Made by a program: the position numbers and the translations under genes | Assembly: GCF_001659605.2 (NCBI RefSeq) | Contig: NC_035161.2 | Location: 29,931,691-29,995,690 of the forward strand | Length of the DNA: 64,000 nucleotides | Direction: 5' to 3' | From: Manihot esculenta | Taxonomy: Eukaryota > Streptophyta > Magnoliopsida > Malpighiales > Euphorbiaceae | In this document: positions 1 through 11,973 of the stretch, piece after piece | How the letters are laid out: each line of letters starts with the position of its first letter | Numbering within the stretch: the stretch's first letter is position 1 | The notes under the pieces: model-generated | Database searches by the model: none | What the model was told of the DNA's origin: nothing | What the model saw: only the letters and a program-made list of their open reading frames with translations

Positions 1-1208
1 CTGATATAGTCTTTGTTTCTGTCAACACCCCTACCAAAACTCAAGGGCTTGGAGCTGGTAAAGCTGCTGATCTTACATATTGGGAGAGTGCAGCACGTAT
101 GATTGCTGATGTGTCAAAGTCTAACAAAATTGTTGTTGAGAAATCAACAGTTCCTGTTAAGACGGCAGAGGCAATTGAAAAAATTTTGACCCACAACAGC
201 AAGGGGATCAAATTCCAGATCCTCTCAAACCCTGAGTTCCTTGCTGAGGGAACTGCAATCCGTGATCTGCTTAGCCCAGATAGGGTTCTCATTGGAGGAA
301 GGGAAACCCCAGAAGGCCAGGCAGCCATCAAAGCATTGAAGGATGTTTATGCGAAGTGGGTACCTGAAGATCGCATTCTAACAACCAACCTTTGGTCTGC
401 AGAGCTGTCCAAGCTTGCTGCCAATGCCTTCTTGGCTCAAAGGATCTCATCCGTTAACGCTATGTCAGCTCTTTGTGAGGCAACTGGCGCTGATGTTACC
501 GAGGTGTCATATGCTGTTGGCAAGGATACTAGAATTGGTCCCAAATTCTTGAATGCAAGTGTTGGTTTTGGTGGGTCCTGCTTCCAGAAGGACATTCTGA
601 ATCTAGTTTACATCTGTGAGTGCAATGGCCTTCCTGATGTGGCGGAGTACTGGAAACAGGTCATCAAGATCAATGACTACCAGAAGAACCGATTTGTAAA
701 CCGTGTTGTATCCTCTATGTTTAATACAGTTTCAAATAAAAAAATTGCCATTTTAGGGTTTGCATTCAAGAAGGATACAGGTGATACAAGGGAGACCCCA
801 GCAATAGATGTTTGCAAGGGACTGTTGGGAGATAAGGCCCGGTTGAGCATCTATGATCCCCAAGTGACTGATGATCAGATTCAAAGGGATCTTACCATGA
901 AGAAGTTTGATTGGGACCATCCTCTCCACCTCCAGCCGATGAGCCCGACCACTGTTAAGCAAGTCTCTGTAGTTTGGGATGCCTATGAGGCAACAAAAGA
1001 TGCCCATGGTCTTTGCATTTTGACGGAGTGGGATGAGTTCAAGACTCTCGACTACCAGAAGATTTATGATAAAATGCAGAAGCCAGCTTTTGTATTTGAT
1101 GGAAGGAACGTTGTGAATGTGGAGAAGCTAAGGGAGATTGGTTTCATTGTATACTCGATTGGTAAGCCACTGGATGCATGGCTCAAGGACATGCCTGCTG
1201 TAGCTTAA
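1..1208 (+). CDS. UGD: UDP-glucose 6-dehydrogenase, 3' portion (5' end outside window)
   Basis: The enzyme oxidises UDP-glucose to UDP-glucuronate in the cytosol with two NAD+, feeding xylan and pectin synthesis. The frame is open from base 3 ([13 protein letters not shown]) to the TAA at 1206-1208, giving about 401 residues of a family normally near 480 aa. The N-terminal Rossmann GxGxxG segment therefore lies upstream of the window. Visible family motifs are the [12 protein letters not shown] segment, the lysine-bearing [18 protein letters not shown] central helix, the catalytic-cysteine motif FGGSCFQKD near base 575, and the C-terminal nucleotide-binding segment [18 protein letters not shown]. 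No intron interrupts this part; plant UGD coding regions are typically intronless. A candidate poly(A) signal AATAAA lies near 1481. The protein identification is secure; which paralogue it is cannot be told. Confidence 0.97.
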   Translation, partial: DIVFVSVNTPTKTQGLGAGKAADLTYWESAARMIADVSKSNKIVVEKSTVPVKTAEAIEKILTHNSKGIKFQILSNPEFLAEGTAIRDLLSPDRVLIGGRETPEGQAAIKALKDVYAKWVPEDRILTTNLWSAELSKLAANAFLAQRISSVNAMSALCEATGADVTEVSYAVGKDTRIGPKFLNASVGFGGSCFQKDILNLVYICECNGLPDVAEYWKQVIKINDYQKNRFVNRVVSSMFNTVSNKKIAILGFAFKKDTGDTRETPAIDVCKGLLGDKARLSIYDPQVTDDQIQRDLTMKKFDWDHPLHLQPMSPTTVKQVSVVWDAYEATKDAHGLCILTEWDEFKTLDYQKIYDKMQKPAFVFDGRNVVNVEKLREIGFIVYSIGKPLDAWLKDMPAVA

Positions 1209-2395
1209 AAGACAGGCTGGATGTGATTGGTTTGCTCATGTTGCGGGTCAACTGGTTGCAGTTAGAGGCTAGCAATTTGATTCGTTACTTTTTTTTTTTT
1301 TTTGGAAGTATTGTTATTGTTTCTTGCTTTCCAAGGTTGCTGGGACAATTGGGATGACTTTCATGTTGGAAGCAGGAGGCTTTATGTTTTGCCATACCTT
1401 ACATTGCATTCAAATATATCTCTTGTTACTGGTATTTGTTCTTAGAAAACTTGATCTGGCTTGTATGTGATTTTATGTTCAATAAAAATTAGACGGTGAA
1501 TTCCAGAAAGGTGGGAAACTTTTGTCTTTGCTTCTGTGTCCTTTTTGTCTTGTTGCCTAAACTTTAGAGGGTAAATAATTATGGATATTTGGTATTTTAT
1601 TAAATTTAACTACTTAAAACTTATCTTTTGAGAACACAATAAAAACATTTGAGTATTTTGTAAATCAAGTTATTTTTATTACTAAGAGAAAATTGTTAAT
1701 TTTGTCTTAAATTTTTATAGTATTTAATTTATATAAGATTTCATTAGTATTTTTTTTCTTTAACGAAAAAGATTAAAGGATTTCATATTATAAAATGCAA
1801 AAACTTTTCAATTGGACAATAAAAATAGGACAATAATTAATTTTAATAAAATATAATAATCTAATAATAATTTACCTACGCACAAACTGAAAGGAGAGGG
1901 TGAAGATGTTGAGGCAGGGTCCTCTAGCCAGGCTTTTTTCCAATTTAGACGCAACCTATAGAGGCCTCGGACTGGAGAATGTGTTATACAGGTGCTAACA
2001 AGATTGGGCTGTAATTGAATATTTTTAGAGGCTACTAGGATGTTAGCTGCCAGTACCTTCGCGGAAATTATTATAACTGAATCCATTAATACATTTAATA
2101 TTTGAATATGTCTTAAATTTAATTACAATGTACAATTATTTCAATTTATTTCAATAATAATAATAATAATTATTATTATTATTATTATACGAAAAATATC
2201 CAGACATTTATTTAATTTTATAAATTTTTTATTAATTTATATAATTATAACTTAAAAAATTATATTATATTTTAAAATTTTAATAATTATATAAAATATT
2301 AAATTTCATATATTTTATATATAATATGTGTAAAAAATATACATATTATAATAAAAATCCATACTTTTATGATAATTAATTATGATAAATTAAAT
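1209..2395. other. UGD 3' UTR and AT-rich spacer
   Basis: The first ~300 bases are the likely UGD 3' UTR, with a T-run near 1290 and AATAAA near 1481. The rest is AT-rich. One less AT-rich island (about 1870-2090) could encode a short minus-strand peptide with no recognised similarity. At about 2153-2188 an (AAT)n run turns directly into an (ATT)n run, which makes a perfect palindrome. Confidence 0.6.
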
Positions 2396-2860
2396 GAGAA
2401 AATTTTTAAAATGGAAGAAAAGGAGAAAAAAGAAAGAAATTTAGAAAAAAGAAGAAAAATGAAGAGGAATGAAAGAAAATGAAAGAAAAAGAGAAGTTAA
2501 AACAGTGAAAAGGATAAGAAAATGAAAGAAAGTAAGAGAAATGAAAGAAAATTAAGGAAAATAAGAAAAAAAAAAGAAAAAATGATAAAATAGAGAAAAT
2601 TGAAGAAAATGAGATAAAAATTAAAAAATAAGGAAAAAGGGAATAAAAGAAAAAAGAAAAAAAAAAGAGAAAATGGAAGAAAATTAAAGTAAATGAAAGA
2701 AATAAGGGAGAAAAAACGAGAACAATGAAAGAAATGGGAATAAAATGAGAGAAAAAAAAAAGAAAGGGAAAATTAGAGACAGAAAAAATAATTTATAAAG
2801 AATAAAAATAAAATGAGGAGAAAGGGAGGAAAAGGAGAAGAGGAAACATAGTGCCTAGCT
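2396..2860. repeat. polypurine (GA-rich) low-complexity tract
   Basis: About 460 bases are almost entirely A and G on the + strand, built from GAAA, GAAAGAAAAT and AGGA units with only scattered T. Strand asymmetry this strong is not explained by coding. It looks like an expanded and degenerate microsatellite. Confidence 0.85.
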
Positions 2861-2869
2861 ACCTAACTA

Positions 2870-3409
2870 TGTGAATAGTAATAGATTAAATTTAAAAGAA
2901 AAATGCGAAATTTTAAAATAAAAATGTGATATTTTTATCTAAAATTTAATAATAAATTTTAAAATCCATTACTCAATAGTAAATAAGTAATTGATTTAGA
3001 AACAAACTCATTCTATTACATATTTAGAAAAAAAAAAGCATAACCTTTTCAAGAATAATGATGCAATATTTTTTTCAATAATTTAATATTCATTATTAAA
3101 TCCATTTTGCATATAATTTTAATGCTTCCAAATTTAATACTGAATTGTTTAGTCGGTTACTAAATGGAAATGAATTCCGATTTAATATTAATTTAATAAA
3201 AATTTTAAAATTTTTTAGTAAATTTATAAATAATTTTAATTTCTATAATTTAATAACGAATTTCAACATATTATTAAATTTAATAATAAATTTTAAAATT
3301 CGTTACTAAATTATGAATTCAATAAGAAATTTTCATACATTACTAATTAGTAACAATTTATACTTAATTTTCTAAAACCCATTACTAATCTAATAGGTTT
3401 TTCGTAGTG
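2870..3409. mobile_element. possible CACTA-type transposon terminus with subterminal repeats
   Basis: The segment ends at 3409 in GGTTTTTCGTAGTG, whose complement CACTACGAAAAACC resembles a CACTA-superfamily terminal inverted repeat. Upstream, AT-rich motifs such as AATTCGTTACTAAAT and TAATAACGAATTT recur in both orientations, as in the subterminal repeats of that superfamily. I could not find the matching left terminus, so this may be one surviving end of a decayed element. Confidence 0.4.
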
Positions 3410-3789
3410 ATTTTGAAAAAAAACTGCAGAGAAGCACTAGAAAAAGCATTAAGGGAGGCAACAAGAGCACGAAGAAGACAAATAATTAAACTCCATAACG
3501 AAAGCAAACTTCACATTAATGGTAGAGTTACCTAGAAATTGACCCTAAAAGCACAGCAAGACCTAGGATGAAAACATAATGAAGCACAGGAATAACTTTT
3601 GCTTCTTCTCTGAATTGGATACACGACCATATCCACCATAGAGGGGAGAAAACATAGGGCATCTCTCCTACAAAATTGAGCAGTACTATCACCATTATTG
3701 AGCAATAGCCACATCCGTGTAAAAGCAGACATATATAATTTAATTCAAGGGTGGGATAAAAGAATATGTATTCTATGCTAGAAATGGAA

Positions 3790-4275
3790 TGGAATGAAAG
3801 TTTCAAGTTAAATGTTGATGTTGCATTATTTCTATATCAAATTATGAGAGTGGATTGTATCTTAAGGGATGAAATGGTGAGTTTATTGTAGCACGTCAAT
3901 ATCGAATTCTTAGTAATTTTGATATTTCTACTGCTGAGACAATAACTTTTAGAAAAATTTTAAGTTGGTTCTCGATTCTCGATTATTATGGAGTCAGACG
4001 CTCAATTTTTTGTTCGAACTATAACTGATCCCAATTATCAAGATTTGTCATTATTTGATAATATTGTTTTTTATTATAAGTCTCTTATCTCAGAAATGAT
4101 TTCTATTTTTATTAATTTTATTCTTAGATCTAACTATGGTGTAGGTTATAGGCTTGTTCGAGCTAATCATGGTATTTCGGGTCTATTGAATTCTTTTCCT
4201 CACCTCTTAATTATATTTCTGCGTTGATCGTTCTTAAAACTTAACAAAATTTATGTTTTATTAAAAAAAAAAGTT
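3790..4275 (+). mobile_element. LINE 3' fossil (RNase H-like domain plus A-tail)
   Basis: Reading frames broken by stops and shifts spell pieces of the plant LINE RNase H-like domain. They include FKLNVDVALF and CILRDEM near 3805-3875, then ESDAQFFVRTITDPNYQD and a degenerate version of the final NGVAHRLARA-type motif at 3988-4227. An A-rich stretch (4258-4275) follows the last coding piece, as expected for a LINE 3' tail. The element is 5' truncated and inactive. The call rests on resemblance to the RNase H tail of non-LTR retrotransposons. Confidence 0.6.
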
Positions 4276-5435
4276 TAAAAAATAAACAAAAACGGTAGAT
4301 AATAGTAGAGAAAAGAAGGAAGAAAAAAAGTTTCTAATTTAACCTCAATATTAATAATAGTATGAAGGTAAAAACGGTAAAATAATTTTTATTCTAACTA
4401 AATATATAGTTTAATTTTTAATTTTTATTTAAAAAAATAATTTATATTTTAATATTTCGATTCTTAATTTTTAACATTTAACTTTTATAAAATATAACCA
4501 TTTAATTTTTAAATGTACACTTTAAAATTTTAATGGTTAAATATTTATATTTTATTTAAATATTAAATAATTATAGTTTATAAAATTTAAATGTTAAATG
4601 TTACTAGAGAAAGAAAAAAGAAAAATATATAGGCTTGAAACACGTTAAAAGAATGTTTTTCTAAAAGCAATATTTGCAGCCTCTTTCACTTGAGATTGCT
4701 GTGGGATTAAAGCAAATAGCTTTAGTGGATATGACAAGCCTTAGGATTTCTACACCAAGCAAATAGTGAATAAAATCAATTAGGAAAGCAATAAAAATTA
4801 AAATTTGGAAGTTATTAAAACTAAAGTAGTTACCAATTTAAATGAAAGTACATATCCTTTCATTTAAGACATAACTTCCTATTTTGAAATAAAAAACTAC
4901 CATTTAAAATTTTGAATTGATATTCAAATAATTTTTAATATATTTATAAATGTTAAAGATCAAAAGTTAATAATAAAAAAAATTAAAATGCTAACTAATT
5001 TTTAATATAAGTTATAAATTATATGGAAAAAAATATATTTTAGTATATTATATTTTCTCACTTTTCACAATTAAAAAATTAAAGTGTAGTTTTCCCAATT
5101 ATATACTTCGCCTTCTATTTTTGCAAGCATGAGGGACAAAAACATGCTTTTAGCCATCAATTAATCGTCATAGTTATCATACACCTAACCAAACATGGCC
5201 TTGCTCTCTCTGCACAAACAACCAAACTATTTCCACGTGCCATTATTGGAACACCCAAATGTCCATTCACTATCTTCCACGTTTCAAAAAGAGCTTGACC
5301 TCATCGAAGTTTCTTACATCAACATTAACCTCTGACAAGCTCATTTCCTAATTTGTCCTCAAGATCCCAGAATCCTGAAATGGCAATTCACGTAATTATA
5401 ACGAGATTCTTTCCCCTTTTGGTAATTCAGTTGTA
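4276..5435. other. AT-rich spacer, promoter side of the ELM2/SANT gene
   Basis: The first part is AT-rich without coding structure. From about 5100 the base composition becomes more balanced (CCACGTGCC near 5233, CCACGT near 5276), consistent with a promoter for the gene whose 5' UTR begins around 5440. Nothing else was recognised. Confidence 0.5.
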
Positions 5436-5439
5436 TCCA

Positions 5440-7146
5440 CGTAGCCATTGAGTGCCAATGGTTTCCATCCTCGGATCACCGAACGCACTCCTCAAATTTC
5501 CTTTAAATCTGACCCTCACTTTACCAATTTCTTCCCAAATCTTCAGACATTGCAATCAGAAATTCGTCTTGTCGCTGTCTCTGTTCTTCAATCTGATCTT
5601 CTTTTGCTTCGATTCGCTTTCTTCTCTCTATGTTGATACTAAATTTATCTTTCGACGGGCCTCGGATTCATTTCTAGGGTTAGGGTTTTCAGGTCCTCAA
5701 TAATTCTGCTTTTTCAAACCGGAGTTTTCGTTCGATCTCTAAATCTAGGTGTGTATATTTATTTTTTTGTAGGGTCGATTCATCTGGGTTGGTCTAAATT
5801 ATTTGATTTTAAAGTTTTGGAAATTATCGTTCTATGGAATTTGTTTTCGATTCAATTTGTATACAGGGAGTGACGTCGTTGAATTTGTTCTGATTCCTGG
5901 GAAAGGGTGTTTAATTTTCATAAAAATTAGGGATTTAGAATTTTGATTTTGTGAATTGAATTTGTACATTGTAACTTCATCGTCCCCTCGCCGATCCTGT
6001 GAATTTATCGATTTTCCGTCGGCAATTATTTAGGTGAGTTCAAGCTCTTCTATGAACTCTTCTGGCTGAAGCATGTGATAATATTCTTATGATTATCTGT
6101 CAAGTGATTAATTTGATTATATATGTATTTTTTGTCATGTGTTATCTTATATGTATACACTTTCTGTAAATAGAAGTTGAAGGAACAAAGAGGGAACATA
6201 TTGACAATGTAATTAAGATGAATTAGGGAGTTAGGAAATGGAATTCATAGGATACATATGGGATGAGCACCATATACATTGTTAAATATTGTGCCATGTG
6301 TGAGCTCTCTTCTACTGTTTCTTTTGCCCAAGGAAGTACTACAGGTACTTTGTGTCATTGTTTTGATGTGTCTTGTGAGAGTGAGGGGCTGTTTGGCATT
6401 GTTGTAGAGCTCAAGAAAAGCACCATTTGAATCTACTAATTAGAAGATATTAAAAATTAACTGTAAGTTATTTTTACATGTTTTAGTTGAAGCTTAAAGA
6501 AGTTAAATTAACATTATTTTTCAATGACATTTGAAATTATGCTTTTTAAAGAAGTACATTTGAATCATAATAACAAGCTACAATTTTACCGTTTATCTCT
6601 TCTTTTTCTGTTTTATGTGTAGATGATTTTTTTTTCTGGCTAATCTAGCTGTTCGTCAATCTGCTTAGATGTAGGGAAGTAATGTGTTGCAAGTAAGGAA
6701 AATCAATTTTTAGTGCTTTTGCTGAAGCCAATTGATACAAGGAGTCTTTTGCAAAATTAGATGCTAATTGTCTTTTGTCGTAGTGGCAAGTGTTTGGAGA
6801 AATCAATCAAGTTTTCATAATATACTTTTGTCTTTAATTGTTGATACCTATTTCTATTTGAGGATACACAGTTTGTCTTGAGATGGTTATGTGGTACACG
6901 ATTTCTATTGCCTTCTAAAATCTTTTTATTTTATATTATAGTTGAAATAGAAAATGTAAAAAATTCACTTTTCATGAACTTTGTAAACTGCATTCTCTTC
7001 TCTTTGCTACCATCATATTGATCCTTTTGTAGATGATGATTCTTTATTATATTACAATGTATTTTACTTTTCATTTTTGTTTTTCTTTGCTAATTCATAA
7101 AAGAAAATTCAGAATAGAAATCATTTTGACTTGCAGGTAAAAGAAA
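5440..7146 (+). other. probable 5' UTR exon(s) and intron(s) of the ELM2/SANT gene
   Basis: This C/T-rich leader-like region contains short ORFs only. Plausible donors are AGGTGTGT near 5749 and AGGTGAGT near 6032. The intron before the coding start ends in TTGCAG at 7136, eleven bases upstream of the ATG at 7147. Exact transcript ends cannot be fixed from sequence. Confidence 0.5.
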
Positions 7147-7473
7147 ATGATTCAAAAAAGGCCTTTTGTTGATGATGATTCTTATGAGCTTGCTTGCAAG
7201 CACCCTAGACACCTGGAACACATTGATCAACTTACTCTAATTGCTTCTCTTAATGATTCTCACCCAAAAACAACTACTTCAGGTAACAAATAGTTCACAA
7301 TCTCTTTAAAGGGTTGCTTAATTTCTTTGGATGGAGAAAGGAGTCATATTTTTGCTATCCTTTAAATTTAGCCATAATGTTTAGCCAATGCTCCAGCTTT
7401 TTTCTTCAAATGATTTACCCTAGCCTACTTCACTTGACATGGAAATTGTCCTTTTGATATGCACACACGGGCT

Positions 7474-7526
<53 letters not shown>

Positions 7527-8999
7527 TTGCATTCAGCTGACTGCTTTACTGGTTTCATTTGATGTTACAGTTGATATGGCTTTATGGTTTTCTGTTCTTA
7601 CAGATCTTTCATGTGTATACTGAACTCTGTTTCCTCTTCACATGCATATGTTCCAGTAATTGCATATGATGGTTTAATTGAATAATCTTCAATATTCTAG
7701 TTCTTATAGTTGACACATTCTTATTTTGAAGATGGTGGTAACAGTCTCAGTAGCTGTCAAACTGTTGGGAGGTCTTCATACGAGCCAGTGATAGCGGTCT
7801 CAGATGACAACAACAACTTTGAAAGTGGTGCTTCTGGCTGTTTTCCCCATTTTCTATGGATTGACAATGGAATTCTTGAAACAGATAATCTCTCATTTTT
7901 CCCAGAGTATTTTGATCACGGACACCAGCTAAGGGCTTTACTTCAGCCTGATGAGGTGTTCTCATCTTTTGACTATCCTTTATGGAAGCCAGTTTCAATT
8001 GGTCCAGAGCATCAAGCTATTGTTCCAGAGTGGGAAGGTCCAACCACCTCTTCTAATCAGCTGGACAAGTCCAATCCTCAAGTTTGGCGTGCAAAATCAT
8101 CCAAACCCGGTATCATAGTTGATGATGGTTACGAGGAGAGGATGATGGGTGTTTGTGTTGTTCCTATGCCTGATTTGGAAGCATATGTAACCCATTGCTG
8201 TCAGGACATCACAACTGTCTGTAGTTGCCTTGATCAGGGATCTATTGAATGTGTAAAACAGCACATTGTGGAAGTTAGGCAGAAACTTAGGGACGACCTT
8301 GGGGAGGAAAAATTTGAGGCGCTGGGTTTTTATGATATGGGGGAAGAGGTAGCAAAGAAATGGACCGAAGAGGAGGAGCAAGTCTTCCATGATGTTGTCC
8401 TATCAAATCCCGCTTCACTGGGCAAGAACTTTTGGGACCATCTGGCTGTAGCATTCCCTTCCCGAACAAAAAGGGAACTGGTCAGTTATTATTTCAATGT
8501 ATTCATACTTCGGATACGTTCTGAGCAGAATAGGTTAGAACCACTAGACATTGACAGTGATAATGATGAGTGGCAAAGAAGTGAAGGTGGAATGGAAGAG
8601 GGAGATGAGGATTCTGCAGTGGAATCTCTGAGTGGAAAAGATGCCCCAGCTTATTATCAGGAGGATCATGTAGATGATTGTAATGAACACATTGAGGATG
8701 AGTATGAGGATGAAATTGATGCTTCCAAAGAGAGCGCTGATGACGATGTTCAGATACATGCAACTGATGAGGAGTATGAGGGAGATGTAGATGATATTGC
8801 AGAAGCACATGCTAGTAATTCTATCAATGTTGGCGGTGGTAATGGTGGCTTTGAAATTTTCAAAGGGATTCCCAGTAACAAGAGGGATGACTTTGATATT
8901 GAAGATGATTCATGTACATCATATGAGTATCAGAGAGACAATGTTGATTCCCGTGGCCCTCTTGATGTTGTAACTGATGGGAGACACTCTGGTCAATGA
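7147..8999 (+). CDS. ELM2/SANT (Myb-like) domain nuclear protein
   Basis: Two coding exons, 7147-7282 and 7732-8999, join in phase across a GT-AG intron and give 467 aa. The protein probably acts in chromatin or transcription. An ELM2-like motif (KPVSIGPEHQAIVPEWEGP, residue ~131 on) precedes a SANT/Myb-like domain (WTEEEEQVFHDVVLSNPASL to SYYFNVFILRIRSEQNR, ~254-308). The remaining C-terminal third is strongly acidic. Plant proteins of this ELM2/SANT type, such as Arabidopsis At1g26580 as I recall it, have the same domain order. Some relatives seem to carry an extra conserved C-terminal segment that I do not see here, so the last exon may be incomplete or the protein shortened. The start is chosen because it follows the acceptor at 7136 and opens with a basic MIQKRPF context. 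Confidence 0.85.
7479..7523. repeat. (AT)n microsatellite in intron
   Basis: About 22 perfect AT dinucleotides lie inside the coding intron of the ELM2/SANT gene. A run like this is likely to vary in length between individuals. Confidence 0.95.
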
Positions 9000-10480
9000 G
9001 TGATCCAATTAGGGAGCAGGCTATTGATGGTCGGCGAGAGGATGCTGGGGATGTGTACAATTAATTTCCTTGCTATTATGCTTGGACATACTATCCTTTG
9101 CGAAGGAATTGATGCTCACACATCCACAATTTTATGGAAGGGGCTTCGTGAAAGCTAACTGGGCTACTTTTTGCTGCCAAATTATGTTGGAATTTTCACG
9201 GGTGGGCCAAAGGAACTCTCAATGGAAATTCACCAAGCTGCAGTTTGCTAATCTGTTTGGCATTACCTGAATATTTTTTTTCAATCATTTAGATCAGTCT
9301 TCTGGAAGCAAGTATCCTTCAAAGTGGAAAACTCGATCAGGAGGCCACGGGAGTAAGTTGCATCTCAAAGAGGTTCACATTTCCCCTTCACATGTTCTTT
9401 GGTGTTTTCAACGTCAACGTTGATCCAATATCTCATTCCCTTTTATCCTCTATTTCTGGAAATATGATGCCAAATTGCCAATGTAACAGGTTGGCAGTGG
9501 CATTCTTTAAAAAGAAAAGTTGGCAGTGGCGATAAGATGATTTCTTTCTTTTTCTTTTAATTCTTTTTTTTTAATAGGAAAATTTTGTTAGCTTTTGCTT
9601 ATTATAAGCATGAGGGATTTGGAGTCTCGTCTCCTAATGTGTAATTTGTTCCTATTTGAACTAAAATTGCTAGTGAAGAGAAGAGAAACACTGCACAAGG
9701 ATTTATTGGCAATTTCATGTACTATACTATTTAATAGTTGTATGAATTAGGGCTGATGCCTTTATATGTTATTTGATTTTATTTATAATATTATCTAAAT
9801 TGTATTTATTAAACTTCATTTTTTAAAATTATAACGAAAACGGTTTATAAATATTTAATTTATTAGCGAAACTATGTACTTTCTACATATGGTAGACAAT
9901 GCATGGAAGCAGTTCACGTCATTTGTATGTATGTATAATAAATAGAAACTATTATTGTGATGATTGCATGTTCATGGTGATTCAAGGAAATAATCAGAAG
10001 ATAGGTTTAGGTAATCACGGCCCGGTTTTGGGACCTGATCGATACTAATGATGATTCTTTTTTTTTTTGAATTATTTTTTTTTATAGAAATTAATCATGG
10101 CATAGAAGTTTGGTGATTTAGCAATCAAATTGCTAGTGATATCATGATTTAAGAAAATAAATTAAATGCACGAGATACCTGTCTCATAATCTATAATGTG
10201 AAAGAGTGAGTTAAAAAATTCGATAGTTCCTTTAGGAATTCTAAATAGGTCATCAATTTAACGGAGTTTATTAAACTTGGATTAGAATTAAAATTTAATA
10301 TCTTATAATTGAAGTTACTCTTATTTTTATTTTCAAAAGTCGAATTAGCTAAATCTTTTGTTAAGTGGATAATAATGTATAGCACAAATTACTTTTAATA
10401 AATGAGATAAATTACTTTTAATAAATGAGATGAGATTATGTAAATTTTTTTTTACTTGTCTAATGGAAATGGAAGGATCT
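9000..10480. other. 3' UTR of the ELM2/SANT gene and AT-rich spacer
   Basis: The first several hundred bases are mixed in composition and probably 3' UTR. The remainder is AT-rich. A short direct repeat (unit about 25 bases, AAATTACTTTTAATAAATGA) lies near 10387-10434. No gene was recognised. Confidence 0.5.
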
Positions 10481-10551
10481 TAGGAGGTCACACGGGGGTT
10501 CACGCCGCTTGAGATTCAGGTAAAGAAGAGGTTAAGTCTGAAAATAACAGC

Positions 10552-11190
10552 ATGGGTAATGAAGGTTATGGCCTAAGAGAAAACCCCAATAAATCTTGGA
10601 AATCCTCAGGCTTTAACCACAATGATATTGTCTCCGTTCAAGAAAGTTTGGAATGTAGAGTACGCGGCAAACAATTTAAGTTTGTTAGATATCTCCATGG
10701 TCACGTGAGGCATCGCTCGGTGTCTAAAAGGAAAGAATTCGCTGCAAAGAATGTGGGAAAGGGTTTCAGACACAAAGATCTCTCACTGGCCACATAAGGC
10801 TTCACTCTAAGAAGTATAGGGTCCCCAGAAGTTAGATCCTTGTGCTTCAAATACTTATGCTTTAGATACTAAGAATAAGACTTCTGAATGTAGTGAAATG
10901 AAGGTGATATTATTTTTTGGAGTTCCCATTAAGAATTTCTTTTGGGAAGTTGATTCCAACAAGTCAAAACTGGAGAGTGAAATCTAAATTGCTCGTGGGA
11001 TACTGATATTGAGAAGGCAATTCATGATGAAATGAATAACAGCGCCCCTAAATCAGAACCAAGTCAAGAGCTCACAAAAGAAGTTGGACTAGATTTTGCT
11101 TGTGTAGGATATGTAGAAATGCACTCCAAGCAATAAAGCTATTCTTGAAGCTTTTGTGATACTAGAAATGGAAAGGATTCTTCTACTGAG
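10552..11190 (+). pseudogene. C2H2 zinc-finger (ZAT-type) pseudogene
   Basis: Remains of two ZAT-like C2H2 fingers are readable. The first (from the TGT at 10654) reads CRVRGKQFKFVRYLHGHVRH, where the second zinc-binding Cys is Arg (CGC for TGC). The second finger lies in another frame (10743-10834), reads CKECGKGFQTQRSLTGHIRL, and ends in HSKKYRV before a TAG. A frameshift between the fingers (within about 10720-10742) and the lost Cys make this a pseudogene. The downstream part to ~11190 has multiple stops. Plant ZAT proteins regulate transcription under stress; this copy should not make a functional protein. In Arabidopsis, C2H2 genes also sit beside UGD genes. Confidence 0.75.
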
Positions 11191-11199
11191 ATGATATGC

Positions 11200-11560
11200 T
11201 TTATTTCAGATTTTGATACTGTAGATGATTCTAAGACGAAGAGCCAATTCCAAAGCAGGATCCTTCTATATGTCCCTTGTGTAATGTTGATATTAAAACA
11301 GTTTGCCATGTTTTATTACATTGTCCCTTTGCTCAAGTATGTCGGAGAGCTCTGGGAATTTCAAGATTGGGACAAGAAGGACCTTTTCATGGCTGGTTTA
11401 TTATGTATGTGATGAATCTTAATGGCACAAACTTTCAGCAAGTCTTGATGTTGATATGGGCAATATGAAGGAGACGAAATATTTTAGTTTGGCAAAGGAA
11501 TCATCTGTTGATCAAGTACTTCAAATGGCACGACCAGGTTCCATGCACAATTGCAACACC
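11200..11560 (+). mobile_element. LINE fragment: zinc-binding (zf-RVT) region after the reverse transcriptase
   Basis: Around 11268-11520 the sequence reads CPLCNVDIKTVCHVLLHCPF, then AQVCRRALGISRLG, a stretch with LMLIWAI, a stop, and RRRNILVWQRNH. This is the CxxC...HxxxxC zinc-binding region and the W(x)IWRxRN motif that follow the reverse transcriptase in plant LINE ORF2. Only this fragment remains, interrupted by a stop at 11466-11468. It abuts or interrupts the C2H2 pseudogene. Confidence 0.75.
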
Positions 11561-11973
11561 CAAATAATTATTCCAGTACATCTTTCTCACACCCAGGGCG
11601 TTGGACTTGTCCCTTTGCACCTATGCTAAATTGATGCATTTATAATTGTTAACTAGGGAAGAAGTGGAAACATTGCAGTGAGATGTACATGCATAATAGT
11701 AATGATCTCTTTTTTAAAAAAAGAAATGGATATTGGAAACATTTGTGAGACGTGTAAAAAAAGGGAGCTTGTAAAGTTGGGCCCAGTTTATACAAACCCA
11801 AAGTGAGAGAAGACTTGCGAATATCTCGCGTAAAATAAAGCAAATTTCTTCTTCCTCGTTGGCTTCTGTAAGCTCTCTCTTTCTCTCGCTGGACTGAACC
11901 AACAACCATCAGGGAAGAGGAAAAATCAATGTATATGTGAAATTTAATTTCAGGATTACAACCTCCGCCTGAA

